The notes beneath the pieces were generated by a model. It was given only the letters and a program-made list of their open reading frames with translations, did not search any database and was not told the origin of the DNA. A stretch of 64,000 nt of DNA from Hamadaea sp. (lineage in GTDB: Bacteria; Actinomycetota; Actinomycetes; Mycobacteriales; Micromonosporaceae), in NCBI RefSeq assembly GCF_013362815.1, contig NZ_JABFVK010000054.1:1-64000 (forward strand), read 5' to 3'. Made by a program: the position numbers and the translations under genes. Positions within the stretch are counted from its first letter, which is position 1. Each line of letters opens with the position of its first letter. This document shows positions 50,145 to 58,692 of the stretch, piece by piece.

Positions 50145-50494
50145 GCGCTGGGGGAGGGATCGAGGTCGACGCCGGCGAACGGCCGTACCTCCACCTTGCG
50201 ATTGCACGCCTTGGAGCCGTCCGCGGCGAGTTTGAGGGCCACGTCGAGGTCGGCGGCTTCGATGATCCAGAAGCCGGCGAGGTACTCCTTAGTCTCGACG
50301 TATGGACCATCGGTGACCAGCGGATCCCCGCCGCGGTTGTCGATGACGGTCGCGGTGCTCGGCCCGGCCAAGCCACCGGCGAAGACCCAATGGCCCTCGG
50401 TCTTGAGCCGGTCGTTGAACACGTCGATGGCGGCCATCTCGTCCTCCGTGGCGAGGTCGAGACGGTCGTGCACGACGGAAACCAGGTAATGCAT
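50141..50494 (-). CDS. DGPF/YCII-domain protein
   Basis: A 117-residue ferredoxin-like-fold protein with YLVSVVHDRLDLATEDEMAAIDVFNDRLKTEGHWVFAGGL, the conserved Asp-His-type pair, and TDGPYVETKEYLAGFWIIEAADLDVALKLAA (DGP motif, about 62-92). These are the partners of ECF42 sigma factors; the ligand is unknown. It is 27 bases after the DHFR-like gene and overlaps the sigma gene by four bases. Confidence 0.9.
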   Translation of the reverse strand: MHYLVSVVHDRLDLATEDEMAAIDVFNDRLKTEGHWVFAGGLAGPSTATVIDNRGGDPLVTDGPYVETKEYLAGFWIIEAADLDVALKLAADGSKACNRKVEVRPFAGVDLDPSPSA

Positions 50495-50521
50495 GTCAGC
50501 TCATCTCGGGTAGAAACTGGA

Positions 50522-51127
50522 TCAGTCGGCGGCGTACTGGGGTTTCCCAGCGGCTCGATAGGTCTGGAGAACGACGCCCTGGGGAAACACGCGCGACTGG
50601 ACCAGGTCGAGCGCGAGGTCCGGTCCATTGCCGGGAAACAGCCGCGCGCCCTGGCCGACGATGACCGGGAAGACGAGAAGGTTCAGCTCGTCGATCAGGT
50701 CGTTCGCCAGCAGCCACTGGACCAGCGTCCCGCTGCCGTGCACCTGAAGCTCGCCGCCCGGCTTCGCCTTCAGCTCGCGTACGGCTTCGGCGAGATCGCC
50801 GGACAAGACCGTCGTGTCCGCCCAGCCCGCCTCGGTCATCGTGGTCGACGCGACGTACTTGGGCCGGGTGTTCATGGAATCGGCGATCGGTCCGCTGCCC
50901 AGTTCCTGGACACCCCAATAACCCGCGAACAGATCATAGGTACGCCGTCCGAACAGGAACGCGTCGGCGCGAGCGAACACCTCCCCGACGTAGGCCGCCG
51001 ATTCGGGATGGAAGTAGGGCCGGGCCCAACCGCCTCGCTCGAACCCGCCGCTGCGGTTCTCGTTCCGCCCGCCGTTGCCCTGCACCACTCCGTCGACAGT
51101 AATCTGCGTCAGGGTTGTCAGCTTCAT
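50522..51127 (-). CDS. Dihydrofolate reductase-like (RibD C-domain) protein
   Basis: A 201-residue protein: LTQITVDGVVQGNGG (N-terminus), AFLFGRRTYDLFAGYW (NADPH-binding, about 56-71), KYVASTTM, ELQVHGSGTLVQWLLANDLIDELNLLVFPVIVGQGARLF. The family is related to RibD reductase domain and DHFR; the substrate is unknown. ATG with AAGGAAG upstream. It heads the ECF42/DGPF operon. Confidence 0.88.
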   Translation of the reverse strand: MKLTTLTQITVDGVVQGNGGRNENRSGGFERGGWARPYFHPESAAYVGEVFARADAFLFGRRTYDLFAGYWGVQELGSGPIADSMNTRPKYVASTTMTEAGWADTTVLSGDLAEAVRELKAKPGGELQVHGSGTLVQWLLANDLIDELNLLVFPVIVGQGARLFPGNGPDLALDLVQSRVFPQGVVLQTYRAAGKPQYAAD

Positions 51128-51204
51128 GATCGTGGCTTCCTTCTGCTGCCGGGCGCTCCTCGCGAGCGGCCTCTCAGCAGTACCACGAACGCGTACGCCC
51201 CGAT

Positions 51205-51210
51205 CCGACA
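51205..51210 (-). promoter_or_regulatory. Possible ECF -35 before the DHFR-like gene
   Basis: TGTCGG on the minus strand, with CGTT about 13 bases downstream. Suggestive of an ECF promoter; weak. Confidence 0.25.
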
Positions 51211-51227
51211 CGACTCTGCAGAATTTT

Positions 51228-52697
51228 CTAGGCCGGTTCGTAGAGCTGATGGAGATCGACGAGCAGTATGCGCCGATCCTTGGCTGCTGCGGCGATGAGT
51301 TCGGGAGTGAATCCTGCGCCTCCGTAGCAGGCCAGGACGGTGTCGTCAGTGGCATAACCCTTGAGCGTCAGCAACTCCCGGGCCCGCGCCAGGCGATCGA
51401 GGTGATGAGTGCCCATCACTTCGCCCCACTTCGCCTCGCCGAGGGACAGGACTCGTCGTGAGCCATGTGAGTCTTGCGCGGCGAGGACAGCCACATCGAT
51501 CTCGATCTGCGTCCGGTTCGCCGGATCGTTGACGACGCCGGATCCCACCTCGGAGGCGAAGCCCTTGAAGAGATCGGCTCCGTTTTCGAGCGCGTACTCG
51601 CGACAGAGCCCTTCGAAATGCGGGCCGACCACCTGCGTGAGGAACGTCTGGCGTACCGAGGCCCACACCGCTTCGGCCCGATGGATTTCCAGCTCGGACC
51701 AGCGCTTGCGCATGATCGCCTCGTAGAACGTGATCAGCGGTTCGACGATGCGATAGTGCGAGCGCCCGGGACGGAACAGGTCGGGCTCGCGGCGGATCAG
51801 CGCACAATCCTCGAGGACGTTGAGCGGGTGAGATATCTGATCTGACTTGCGGCCGATGTAGTTTGCGATGCCGCCGTTGGTGGTGTTGCCCGTGGCGATC
51901 GCGGCCAACACCGAGTGGTAGAGCGCCGGATCGCGGATGTCCGCCTCTTCCGCCAGGAGGTAACGAGCCTCCCGGAAGAGCGGAGTCTGCGGATTCAGCA
52001 CCGTCCGTACGACCCAGGCGTCGAAATCGCCGAGGTCGGCCGGCGCGTCTCCCTGAGTGAACTCGTAGCGGTACGCAGGAGTTCCACCTAGGACGGAGTG
52101 GACGAGGACGGCTAGTCGTGGATCGGCGAGGCCCCAGAACTCGGCTGCGTCACGGTAGCGGAACGGCTGGACGACGAGTTCGAGGCCGGCTCGACCGCGC
52201 AGCGGCGATTGGCCGGACAGGAGACCCCCCATGACCGACATCGCCGATCCGCACAGCACCAGGCGTACGGAGCTTTCCTGTCCGCTGCCACCGGGGCCGA
52301 GCTCCCGCTGAATGATGGACGGCAGGGACGGTGACACCCGGGTCATGAACGGGAACTCGTCGATGACGAGCAGCGTCGACCGCTCCCGAACAGCCTGGAA
52401 CATCTGCTTTATCGCGCTGTTCCAGTCATGGGGCGCTGGATCCCACGGCTCGCGCGTGAACTTGACGAACGCGTCGGCGAAAAGACGAAGCGACTCGGCC
52501 TCGGCGGCCTCGGTCGCGGCAAAGTACATCCCGCCGGTCGCTTCGGTGAGCGCCTGCAGGAGAAAGCTCTTGCCCTGCCGTCGGCGGCCGCTGACGACGC
52601 CCAGCGTCGCACCGGGGCGGGCCAGCGGTTTGGTGGCGAAGGCCGTCAACCCTTCCCACTCGCGACTTCGATCGAAGACGCGCGCCGGCTTGTCCAT
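51228..52697 (-). CDS. ATPase with nuclease-like C-terminal domain
   Basis: A 489-residue protein: AAA/STAND-like ATPase with Walker A GVVSGRRRQGKSFLLQA (about 33-49), Walker B TLLVIDEFPFM (about 110-120), a sensor-like RLVLCGSAMSVM, a winged-helix region (about 250-310) and a DUF234-type C-terminus. There, IEIDVAVLA followed by VLSLGEAKWG looks like the Asp...Glu-x-Lys motif of PD-(D/E)XK nucleases. Such ATPases often come with mobile elements or prophage; function unknown. Start at 52697 with AAGGGG six bases upstream; ATG 52703 is an alternative. Confidence 0.82.
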   Translation of the reverse strand: MDKPARVFDRSREWEGLTAFATKPLARPGATLGVVSGRRRQGKSFLLQALTEATGGMYFAATEAAEAESLRLFADAFVKFTREPWDPAPHDWNSAIKQMFQAVRERSTLLVIDEFPFMTRVSPSLPSIIQRELGPGGSGQESSVRLVLCGSAMSVMGGLLSGQSPLRGRAGLELVVQPFRYRDAAEFWGLADPRLAVLVHSVLGGTPAYRYEFTQGDAPADLGDFDAWVVRTVLNPQTPLFREARYLLAEEADIRDPALYHSVLAAIATGNTTNGGIANYIGRKSDQISHPLNVLEDCALIRREPDLFRPGRSHYRIVEPLITFYEAIMRKRWSELEIHRAEAVWASVRQTFLTQVVGPHFEGLCREYALENGADLFKGFASEVGSGVVNDPANRTQIEIDVAVLAAQDSHGSRRVLSLGEAKWGEVMGTHHLDRLARARELLTLKGYATDDTVLACYGGAGFTPELIAAAAKDRRILLVDLHQLYEPA

Positions 52698-52737
52698 TTT
52701 CATCCCCTTACGACGGGCAACACAGTGACTTGAGACA

Positions 52738-52768
52738 CGGAACTATACTTCCCGGAAGTATAGTTCCG
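52738..52768. promoter_or_regulatory. 31-bp perfect palindrome upstream of the ATPase gene
   Basis: 15-base arms CGGAACTATACTTCC and complement around one C at 52753. TATACT and TATAGT -10-like elements lie inside in both directions. About 40 bases upstream of the ATPase start. Confidence 0.7.
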
Positions 52769-52822
52769 TCTTGCCGCGTGGTGGGACACATGGCTGGTCA
52801 GGCGTCCAACGGCTGGCCTCGA

Positions 52823-52859
52823 TACCCATTTCATGCAGCGCTCAGTACCTATTTCATGC
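52823..52859. repeat. 14-bp direct repeat in the yyaL upstream region
   Basis: TACCCATTTCATGC (52823-52836) and TACCTATTTCATGC (52846-52859), period 23. In the 267-base gap between the ATPase gene and yyaL; no gene is seen in that gap. Confidence 0.6.
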
Positions 52860-52970
52860 GGACGGTTGCCACCCCCGACCAGGTCAACTCCCAGAATTGC
52901 CAGGCTGCGTTCCTGAGACTGCCAGGCGGGGGTGAGGAGACCTGAGCCGAGTCTGTGGGAGAGTCTGAGA

Positions 52971-54974
52971 GTGAATCGGCTCGGCAGCTCGACCTCGCCC
53001 TACCTCCGTCAGCACGCGGCCAATCCGGTGGACTGGTGGCCTTGGTCTGATGCGGCGCTCGCCGAGGCCCGCGAGCGTGACGTTCCGGTGCTCATCTCGG
53101 TCGGGTACGCGGCCTGCCACTGGTGTCATGTGATGGCGCACGAGTCGTTCGAGGACCCGGTGATCGGGGCGAAGATCAACGCGAACTTCGTGGCGATCAA
53201 GGTGGACCGCGAGGAGCACCCGGACGTGGACGCCGTGTACATGGCTGCCACGCAGGCGATGACGGGACAGGGTGGCTGGCCGATGACGGTCTTCGCCACT
53301 CCCGACGGCGAGCCTTTCCTGTGCGGGACGTACTTCCCGCGGGCGAACTTCGACCGGCTGCTCGACGCGGTGGGCGAGGCTTGGCGGGATCAGCGCGAGG
53401 CGGTGCTGCGGCAGGGTGCGGCGGTGGTCGAGGCGATCACTCCGACGGCTTTGAAGGGCGCTCAGCCGATCACTTCGGAGCTGCTCGGGCAGGCCGCGCA
53501 ACGGCTGGTCGCCGCGCACGACGTGACCTATGGCGGCTTCGGGGAGGGCGGCCCGAAGTTCCCGCCGCACCTGGCGATGATCTTCCTCTTGCGGCACTTC
53601 CAGCGTACGAAGGATCAAGAAGTGCTGGAGGTCGTGCAGCACACCGCCGAGGCGATGGCTCGGGGTGGCCTCTACGACCAGGTCGGCGGCGGGTTCCATC
53701 GGTACGCAGTGGACGGCCACTGGGTGGTGCCGCACTTCGAGAAGATGCTGTACGACAACGCGCTGCTGCTGCGGGCGTACGCCGATCTGTGGCGGCTGAC
53801 CGGGGACGAGCTGGCCGGACGGGTCGCCCGGGAGACGTATGAGTGCCTCGTCCGGGACTTCGCCACGCCGGAGGGCGGATTCCGGTCGGCGTACGACGCG
53901 GACACCGAAGGTGTCGAGGGCCTGACCTATGTGTGGACTCCGGCGCAGCTCGTCGAGGTGCTCGGCGAAGAGGACGGCCGGTTCGCCGCCGACGTCTTCG
54001 GGGTGACCGCTGCGGGCAACTTCGAGCACGGTACGACCGTTCTCACGCTGGCTCGCGACATCGACGCGGCCGACCCTGAGGTGCGGGATCGGTGGCTGCG
54101 GGTCAAGGCCAAGCTGTTCGCGGCGCGTCGGGATCGGCCGCAGCCTGCGATCGACGGCAAGGTCGTGGCAGCTTGGAACGCGCTGACGATCACGGCGTTG
54201 GGGGAGTACGCCCGGGTGGCCGAGGCGATGGGCGAAGATCCCGGCGAGGCGGCGGAACAGGCTGAACGTGCGGCGACGTTGCTGGCCGAACTGCACCTCG
54301 TGGACGGCAAGCTGCGAAGGGTGTCGCTCGACGGTGTCGTAGGCGAGCCGGTCGGCGTACTCGAAGACTATGGCTGCGTGGCCGAGGCGTTCAGTCTCGT
54401 TCATCAGCTCACCGGCGAGGCGGTCTGGCTCGACCGGGCCGGTGCGTTGATCGACACCGCGTTGACGAAGTTCGTTCAGGACGGCCGGGTGTTCGACACG
54501 GCGTCCGACTCGCAGCGCCTGGTCACCCGACCGGCGGACCCCACTGACAACGCCACGCCGAGTGGGGCGTCCGCGCTGGCCGGCGCGCTGTCGGTGTACC
54601 ACGCGCTGACCGGCGAGCCGGCTTTCCGGGAGCGGGCCGAAGACATCCTCGGTCAGGTGGCCGACGTCATCGCCCGGCATCCCCGGTTCGCCGGCTACTC
54701 GGCAGCGGCGGCGGAAGCCCTGCTCAGCGGCCCGGTCGAGATCGCGATCGCCACGCCCGATCGGGATCAGGCCGCCGATCTCGTCCACACCGCGGTCAAG
54801 AACGCGCCCGGGGGAGCGGTGCTCGTCGTCGGCGAACCCGACCGGCCCGGGGTTCCGTTGCTGGCCGGGCGTCCCCTGATCGAGGGCCGGCCAGCGGCCT
54901 ACGTGTGCCGGGGTTTCGTGTGCGATCGCCCGGTCACCGACGCTGTCGGTTTGTCGACAGTGCTCACCGCATAG
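52971..54974 (+). CDS. YyaL-type thioredoxin-domain protein
   Basis: A 667-residue protein of the DUF255/YyaL (spermatogenesis-associated 20) family. N-terminal thioredoxin-like domain with the redox pair VGYAACHWCHVMAHESF (Cys44, Cys47) and GQGGWPMTVFATPDGEPF, then an (alpha/alpha)6 barrel with HPHFEKMLYDNA-like VPHFEKMLYDNALLLRAYADLW. Its reaction is unknown; an epimerase-like fold is predicted. Homologue of Rv1084, after mca and Rv1083. GTG 52971 was taken because it gives the family start NRLGSSTSPYL. Confidence 0.92.
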   Translation: MNRLGSSTSPYLRQHAANPVDWWPWSDAALAEARERDVPVLISVGYAACHWCHVMAHESFEDPVIGAKINANFVAIKVDREEHPDVDAVYMAATQAMTGQGGWPMTVFATPDGEPFLCGTYFPRANFDRLLDAVGEAWRDQREAVLRQGAAVVEAITPTALKGAQPITSELLGQAAQRLVAAHDVTYGGFGEGGPKFPPHLAMIFLLRHFQRTKDQEVLEVVQHTAEAMARGGLYDQVGGGFHRYAVDGHWVVPHFEKMLYDNALLLRAYADLWRLTGDELAGRVARETYECLVRDFATPEGGFRSAYDADTEGVEGLTYVWTPAQLVEVLGEEDGRFAADVFGVTAAGNFEHGTTVLTLARDIDAADPEVRDRWLRVKAKLFAARRDRPQPAIDGKVVAAWNALTITALGEYARVAEAMGEDPGEAAEQAERAATLLAELHLVDGKLRRVSLDGVVGEPVGVLEDYGCVAEAFSLVHQLTGEAVWLDRAGALIDTALTKFVQDGRVFDTASDSQRLVTRPADPTDNATPSGASALAGALSVYHALTGEPAFRERAEDILGQVADVIARHPRFAGYSAAAAEALLSGPVEIAIATPDRDQAADLVHTAVKNAPGGAVLVVGEPDRPGVPLLAGRPLIEGRPAAYVCRGFVCDRPVTDAVGLSTVLTA

Positions 54975-54982
54975 GGGTCACT

Positions 54983-55010
54983 TATCCAGCTATGTCGGAA
55001 TAGCCGGATA
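54983..55010. promoter_or_regulatory. Imperfect dyad before the AsnB-like gene
   Basis: TATCCAGCTAT (54983-54993) and ATAGCCGGATA (55000-55010), one mismatch, six-base centre. It overlaps the -10 region. Confidence 0.4.
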
Positions 55011-55020
55011 GCATCGGCGC
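55009..55020 (+). promoter_or_regulatory. Leaderless -10 of the AsnB-like gene
   Basis: TAGCAT at 55009-55014, six bases to ATG. Confidence 0.6.
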
Positions 55021-56907
55021 ATGGCCGGCCTAGCCGCACTGATCTCCCGCCCACCGAGCGCGGCCGACGCAGTCGCCGACGCGCTCGCCGCTCGCGGCTC
55101 CGACGTCGCCCGTCATCGCGCCGGCTCGGCGACCCTGATCGTCCGGGCCGCCCTGCCCATCGTCCATGAACTGGACGGATGCGTGGCGGTCGTCGACGGC
55201 GTCGCCGAACTCAGCACGCTGCTTTCGGCGTATCGCCAGAAAGGTCCGAGCGGGCTGCTCGGCGGTCCGGACGCCTACGCGCTGATCTTGCGCGACACGA
55301 AGCGCCACGGCCTCGTGCTGGCCCGGAACGGTGACGGACCGCCGCTTTACTACGCGCAGAGCGTGACTGGCATGCTCGTGGCCTCGGAGCCCGAGGCCTT
55401 GCTCGCGGCCGGCGTGCCCGCGGACCCGGACCCGCAGGTGGTGGCCGCGTTTCTCGAGACCGGCGCGTGCGACGCGAGCGATCGGACCTTCTACGCGGCC
55501 ATCCGCCGCGTGCTGCCGGGTCAAGCCCTCGCGCTGGACATCGAGGTCACCGACCACACGCCCGCGGCGATGCGTCGACAGCGGTCAATCTCCGCGCGGA
55601 TGGCGCTGCGGTGGGCGGTCGTTCCGGGTCGCTTAGGGGTACGCCTGACGCCGGGACCGGTTTCGGCGGCCATTTACGGGGCGATTGCGGCCTCGGGAGC
55701 CGCCGTGGTGAGTGAGATTCCGACGGCGCTCGACCTCACGGAATACCTGGCCGATGTCGGCGAACCGTTGCCTGACCTGGAGAGTTACCTGATCTGGGCG
55801 ACCGCGCGGACGGTCGCGGGCGAGATCGACACGCTGCTCGACGCGGCACCGCCCGGGACTCACCTCGCCCGGCTGGCCGACCGGGTGAGCAGCCGATACG
55901 GCGTCGAGCTGCGGTTTCCGCAGTGCGACGCAGCGGCCGGCGCCGACTGGGCGGAACTCGCCGCGCCGACCCCGCCCGTCCGGCCGCTGCCGTCGACGGC
56001 GGACGTGCTGCGACGGATCGGGCCCGAGCTGGCGGCCTCTGTGTTGCACAGCTTGCCGAGTCCGGCGGCGGTTTCGCAGCTCGGGGCGCTGCTGGCCGGA
56101 GATCCATCAGCGGCGGAGGCCTTGTTCCGGCGGCACGTGCTGGCGTACTGGCTGGCTCGGCATGCTCCGGCGACCCAGGCCGCGCCGCCGCCGGACGACG
56201 TCGTGGCGGGCGGCCGGACTTGGCGGCGTACGCCGGTCGAAACCGACCTCCTTCAACCCGGTGATCCGCTGCCCGAGAAGCTCGCCTGGTATGTCGCCGA
56301 AGCCGCCGCCGGCAGCACCGAACCCTGGTACGTCCTGGTGTCGGCGAAGGCGGTCGCGGTCACCCAGAGCCGGGTGCGGCCGGTCTGGGAGATCACGCCC
56401 GGATTCGCCGCCCGCTGCGTGTCGGCGCTGACCGGCGAGCCGCCGTGGGTCGCGCAGTCCGTGATCGCGTACGGGTCGGGCAGCCGCGCGATCATGGCCG
56501 GGATCTGCGGTCGACTTCGCCTGCGCGGTTTGGCCGACCGCTTCGTCACGCCTGCCATGCGGGCGGTGCGGCCGCCCCGGGATGCGGCAGTCGGCGTCGC
56601 CCGGATCGGTGTCGCGGGCCCGCCCCGAGGTGGCGACGCGGTGGCCCAGGAGGTGCTCGACACCCTCGCCAAAGTCCTCACCGACACCGAGTACGCCCAG
56701 CTCGCCGGGTGCGCCGTCGTCGGGCCGACCGGACTGTGGGGGTGGGCCGGACCGGGCTCGCCCTCGCCGTCCTCTGAGCTTGTCGGCGCGCTCGGCTCCG
56801 GCGATCCCTTCGGGGATCGGCGTACGCCGGTCGTGCTCGCTCTCGCTCAGCCCTTGCGGGCTGCGCGTACGCCCGCTCGCAAGGCTTCGCGGCGCTCTCG
56901 CCGCTGA
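55021..56907 (+). CDS. Degenerate asparagine-synthetase-like protein with extra C-terminal domain
   Basis: A 628-residue protein. Residues 1-175 follow the class II glutaminase half of asparagine synthetase B (LARNGDGPPLYYAQ, LVASEPEALLAAG, RTFYAAIRRVLPGQALALD). However, the catalytic Cys2 is Ala (MAGLAAL instead of MCGI...). The following synthetase half has LTPGPVSAA (209-217) where the ATP loop SGGxDS should be. The part from about 400 on (LPEKLAWYVAEAAAGSTEPWYVLVSAKAVAVTQSR...GCAVVGPTGLWGWAGPG) is not from AsnB; a weak likeness to CofE-type F420 ligase is possible. The reaction is unknown; it may bind rather than catalyse. ATG after a leaderless -10. Confidence 0.75.
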   Translation: MAGLAALISRPPSAADAVADALAARGSDVARHRAGSATLIVRAALPIVHELDGCVAVVDGVAELSTLLSAYRQKGPSGLLGGPDAYALILRDTKRHGLVLARNGDGPPLYYAQSVTGMLVASEPEALLAAGVPADPDPQVVAAFLETGACDASDRTFYAAIRRVLPGQALALDIEVTDHTPAAMRRQRSISARMALRWAVVPGRLGVRLTPGPVSAAIYGAIAASGAAVVSEIPTALDLTEYLADVGEPLPDLESYLIWATARTVAGEIDTLLDAAPPGTHLARLADRVSSRYGVELRFPQCDAAAGADWAELAAPTPPVRPLPSTADVLRRIGPELAASVLHSLPSPAAVSQLGALLAGDPSAAEALFRRHVLAYWLARHAPATQAAPPPDDVVAGGRTWRRTPVETDLLQPGDPLPEKLAWYVAEAAAGSTEPWYVLVSAKAVAVTQSRVRPVWEITPGFAARCVSALTGEPPWVAQSVIAYGSGSRAIMAGICGRLRLRGLADRFVTPAMRAVRPPRDAAVGVARIGVAGPPRGGDAVAQEVLDTLAKVLTDTEYAQLAGCAVVGPTGLWGWAGPGSPSPSSELVGALGSGDPFGDRRTPVVLALAQPLRAARTPARKASRRSRR

Positions 56908-56929
56908 CTCTTTTCGCGCTGTCGTTTGG

Positions 56930-56994
56930 GCGCTGGATCAGGGTTCGCGGTCGAATCTCGCACCAAGATTCGACCCGGAACCCTGATCTGGCGC
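56930..56994. repeat. Family A inverted repeat, copy 4
   Basis: Arms at 56930-56957 and 56967-56994 with a 9-base loop. The outer right end is GATCTGGCGC instead of GATCCAGCGC. Between two genes on the same strand. Confidence 0.88.
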
Positions 56995-57026
56995 CAGCCG
57001 GAGCGAGCGCCGTTCGGGCAGGTCGG

Positions 57027-57040
57027 TAGGCTTGCCCCCG
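57027..57040 (+). promoter_or_regulatory. Leaderless -10 of purK
   Basis: TAGGCT at 57027-57032, eight bases to ATG 57041. Confidence 0.55.
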
Positions 57041-58198
57041 ATGGACACCCGGACTGGACTGCCGGTGGTCGGCATGATCGGCGGCGGACAGCTCGCCCGC
57101 ATGACCCACCAGTCGGCGATCGCCCTCGGCCAGTCGTTGCGCGTACTGGCCACCTCACCCGACGACGGAGCCGCGCTCGTGGCGGCCGACGTGCAGATCG
57201 GCTCACACCTCGACCTCGCGGCGCTGCGGGACTTCGCCAAGGGCTGTGACGTGGTCACGTTCGACCACGAGCACGTCCCGGGCGAGCACATCCGCGCCCT
57301 CGCCGACGACGGGGTGGCCGTCTACCCCTCGGCTGACGCGTTGCAGTACGCCCAGAACAAGCGCCTGATGCGGGAACGGCTGACCGAGCTCGGCGCGCCG
57401 ATGCCCCGCTGGCGCCCGGTACGCCGCATCGACGACGTCCGAGAGTTCGGCGACGAGGTCGGCTGGCCGATCATCGGCAAGGCCGCCACCGGCGGTTACG
57501 ACGGCAAGGGCGTCTGGGTTCTGCGTACCTGGGAAGCGGCGGTCGAACTGCTGGAGCAGGGCGTCGATCTCATCGTCGAGGAGAAGGTCGCCCTGGACCG
57601 GGAACTCGCCGTCCAGGTCGCCCGATCGCCGTTCGGGCAGGTGGCGGCGTACCCGGTGGTCGAGACCGTGCAGCAGGACGGGATCTGCGTCGAGGTCCTC
57701 GCACCCGCGCCGAACCTCAGCGCCGAGCAGGCCGCCGAGATCCAGCAACTCGGCATCCGGATCGCGACCGAGCTGGACGTGGTCGGCGTACTGGCCGTCG
57801 AGCTGTTCGTCGACGCCGACGGCCGGTTCAGCGTCAACGAGCTGGCGATGCGTCCGCACAACTCCGGGCACTGGACTATCGAAGGTGCCCGCACCAGTCA
57901 GTTCGAGCAGCATCTGCGGGCCGTCCTCGACTACCCGATGGGCGACACCTCACCGGCCGCGCCGGTGGTCGTGATGGCGAACGTGCTCGGTGGCCCCGAC
58001 GGCGGTATGCCGATCGACGAGCGTCTGCATCACCTGTTCGCCGCCGAGCCCGGAGTCAAGGTGCACCTCTACGGCAAGCAGGTTCGGCCGGGCCGCAAGA
58101 TCGGACACGTGACCGCGCTCGGCGACGATCTCGCGCAGACTCGCGCCCGTGCGGCGCGGGCGGCCCATTGGCTGACCTACGGGGAGGAACCGCAGTGA
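57041..58198 (+). CDS. purK: N5-carboxyaminoimidazole ribonucleotide synthase
   Basis: ATP-grasp enzyme that makes N5-CAIR from AIR, bicarbonate and ATP in purine synthesis. The 385-residue protein has [50 protein letters not shown] (ATP loop), [20 protein letters not shown], and [33 protein letters not shown] 57041 was chosen over TTG 57032 because the -10 overlaps the latter. The stop overlaps purE. Confidence 0.96.
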   Translation: MDTRTGLPVVGMIGGGQLARMTHQSAIALGQSLRVLATSPDDGAALVAADVQIGSHLDLAALRDFAKGCDVVTFDHEHVPGEHIRALADDGVAVYPSADALQYAQNKRLMRERLTELGAPMPRWRPVRRIDDVREFGDEVGWPIIGKAATGGYDGKGVWVLRTWEAAVELLEQGVDLIVEEKVALDRELAVQVARSPFGQVAAYPVVETVQQDGICVEVLAPAPNLSAEQAAEIQQLGIRIATELDVVGVLAVELFVDADGRFSVNELAMRPHNSGHWTIEGARTSQFEQHLRAVLDYPMGDTSPAAPVVVMANVLGGPDGGMPIDERLHHLFAAEPGVKVHLYGKQVRPGRKIGHVTALGDDLAQTRARAARAAHWLTYGEEPQ

Positions 58199-58692
58199 GT
58201 GTGCAGGTCGGGATCATCATGGGCAGCGACTCGGACTGGCCGACGATGCAGCCCGCCGCCGAGGCGCTCGCCGAGTTCGACGTGACCTACGAGGCGCACG
58301 TCGTCTCGGCCCACCGCACCCCGGTCAAGATGATCGAGTACGGGCAGGCCGCGGCCGGACGCGGTATCCAGGTGATCATCGCGGGCGCCGGTGGCGCCGC
58401 TCATCTGCCCGGCATGGTCGCCTCGGTCACGCCGTTGCCGGTGATCGGCGTACCGGTGCCGTTGAAGTATCTGGACGGGATGGACTCGCTGATGTCCATC
58501 GTCCAGATGCCGGCCGGCATTCCGGTCGCCACGGTCTCCATCGCGGGCGGCCGCAACGCCGGCCTGCTCGCCGTACGCATTCTCGCCGCGAGCGATCCCG
58601 CTCTCCAGCGCCGCGTCGAGGCGTACCAGCAAGGTTTGATCGAGCTCGTCGAACAGAAGGACGCGGCGCTGCAAGAGCGGCTGCCGAGCTAA
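58195..58692 (+). CDS. purE: N5-carboxyaminoimidazole ribonucleotide mutase
   Basis: Converts N5-CAIR to CAIR. The 165-residue class I PurE shows [67 protein letters not shown] and [16 protein letters not shown]; all substrate contacts are present. GTG start with GGGGAGG upstream; coupled to purK by GTGA. The stop overlaps the convergent thioesterase gene by four bases. Confidence 0.96.
   Translation: MSVQVGIIMGSDSDWPTMQPAAEALAEFDVTYEAHVVSAHRTPVKMIEYGQAAAGRGIQVIIAGAGGAAHLPGMVASVTPLPVIGVPVPLKYLDGMDSLMSIVQMPAGIPVATVSIAGGRNAGLLAVRILAASDPALQRRVEAYQQGLIELVEQKDAALQERLPS

Noticed and set aside
52884-54788. 634-codon frame antisense to yyaL
   Set aside because: Low-complexity Arg/Val/His/Pro wording, no motif; yyaL on the other strand is a clear family member.
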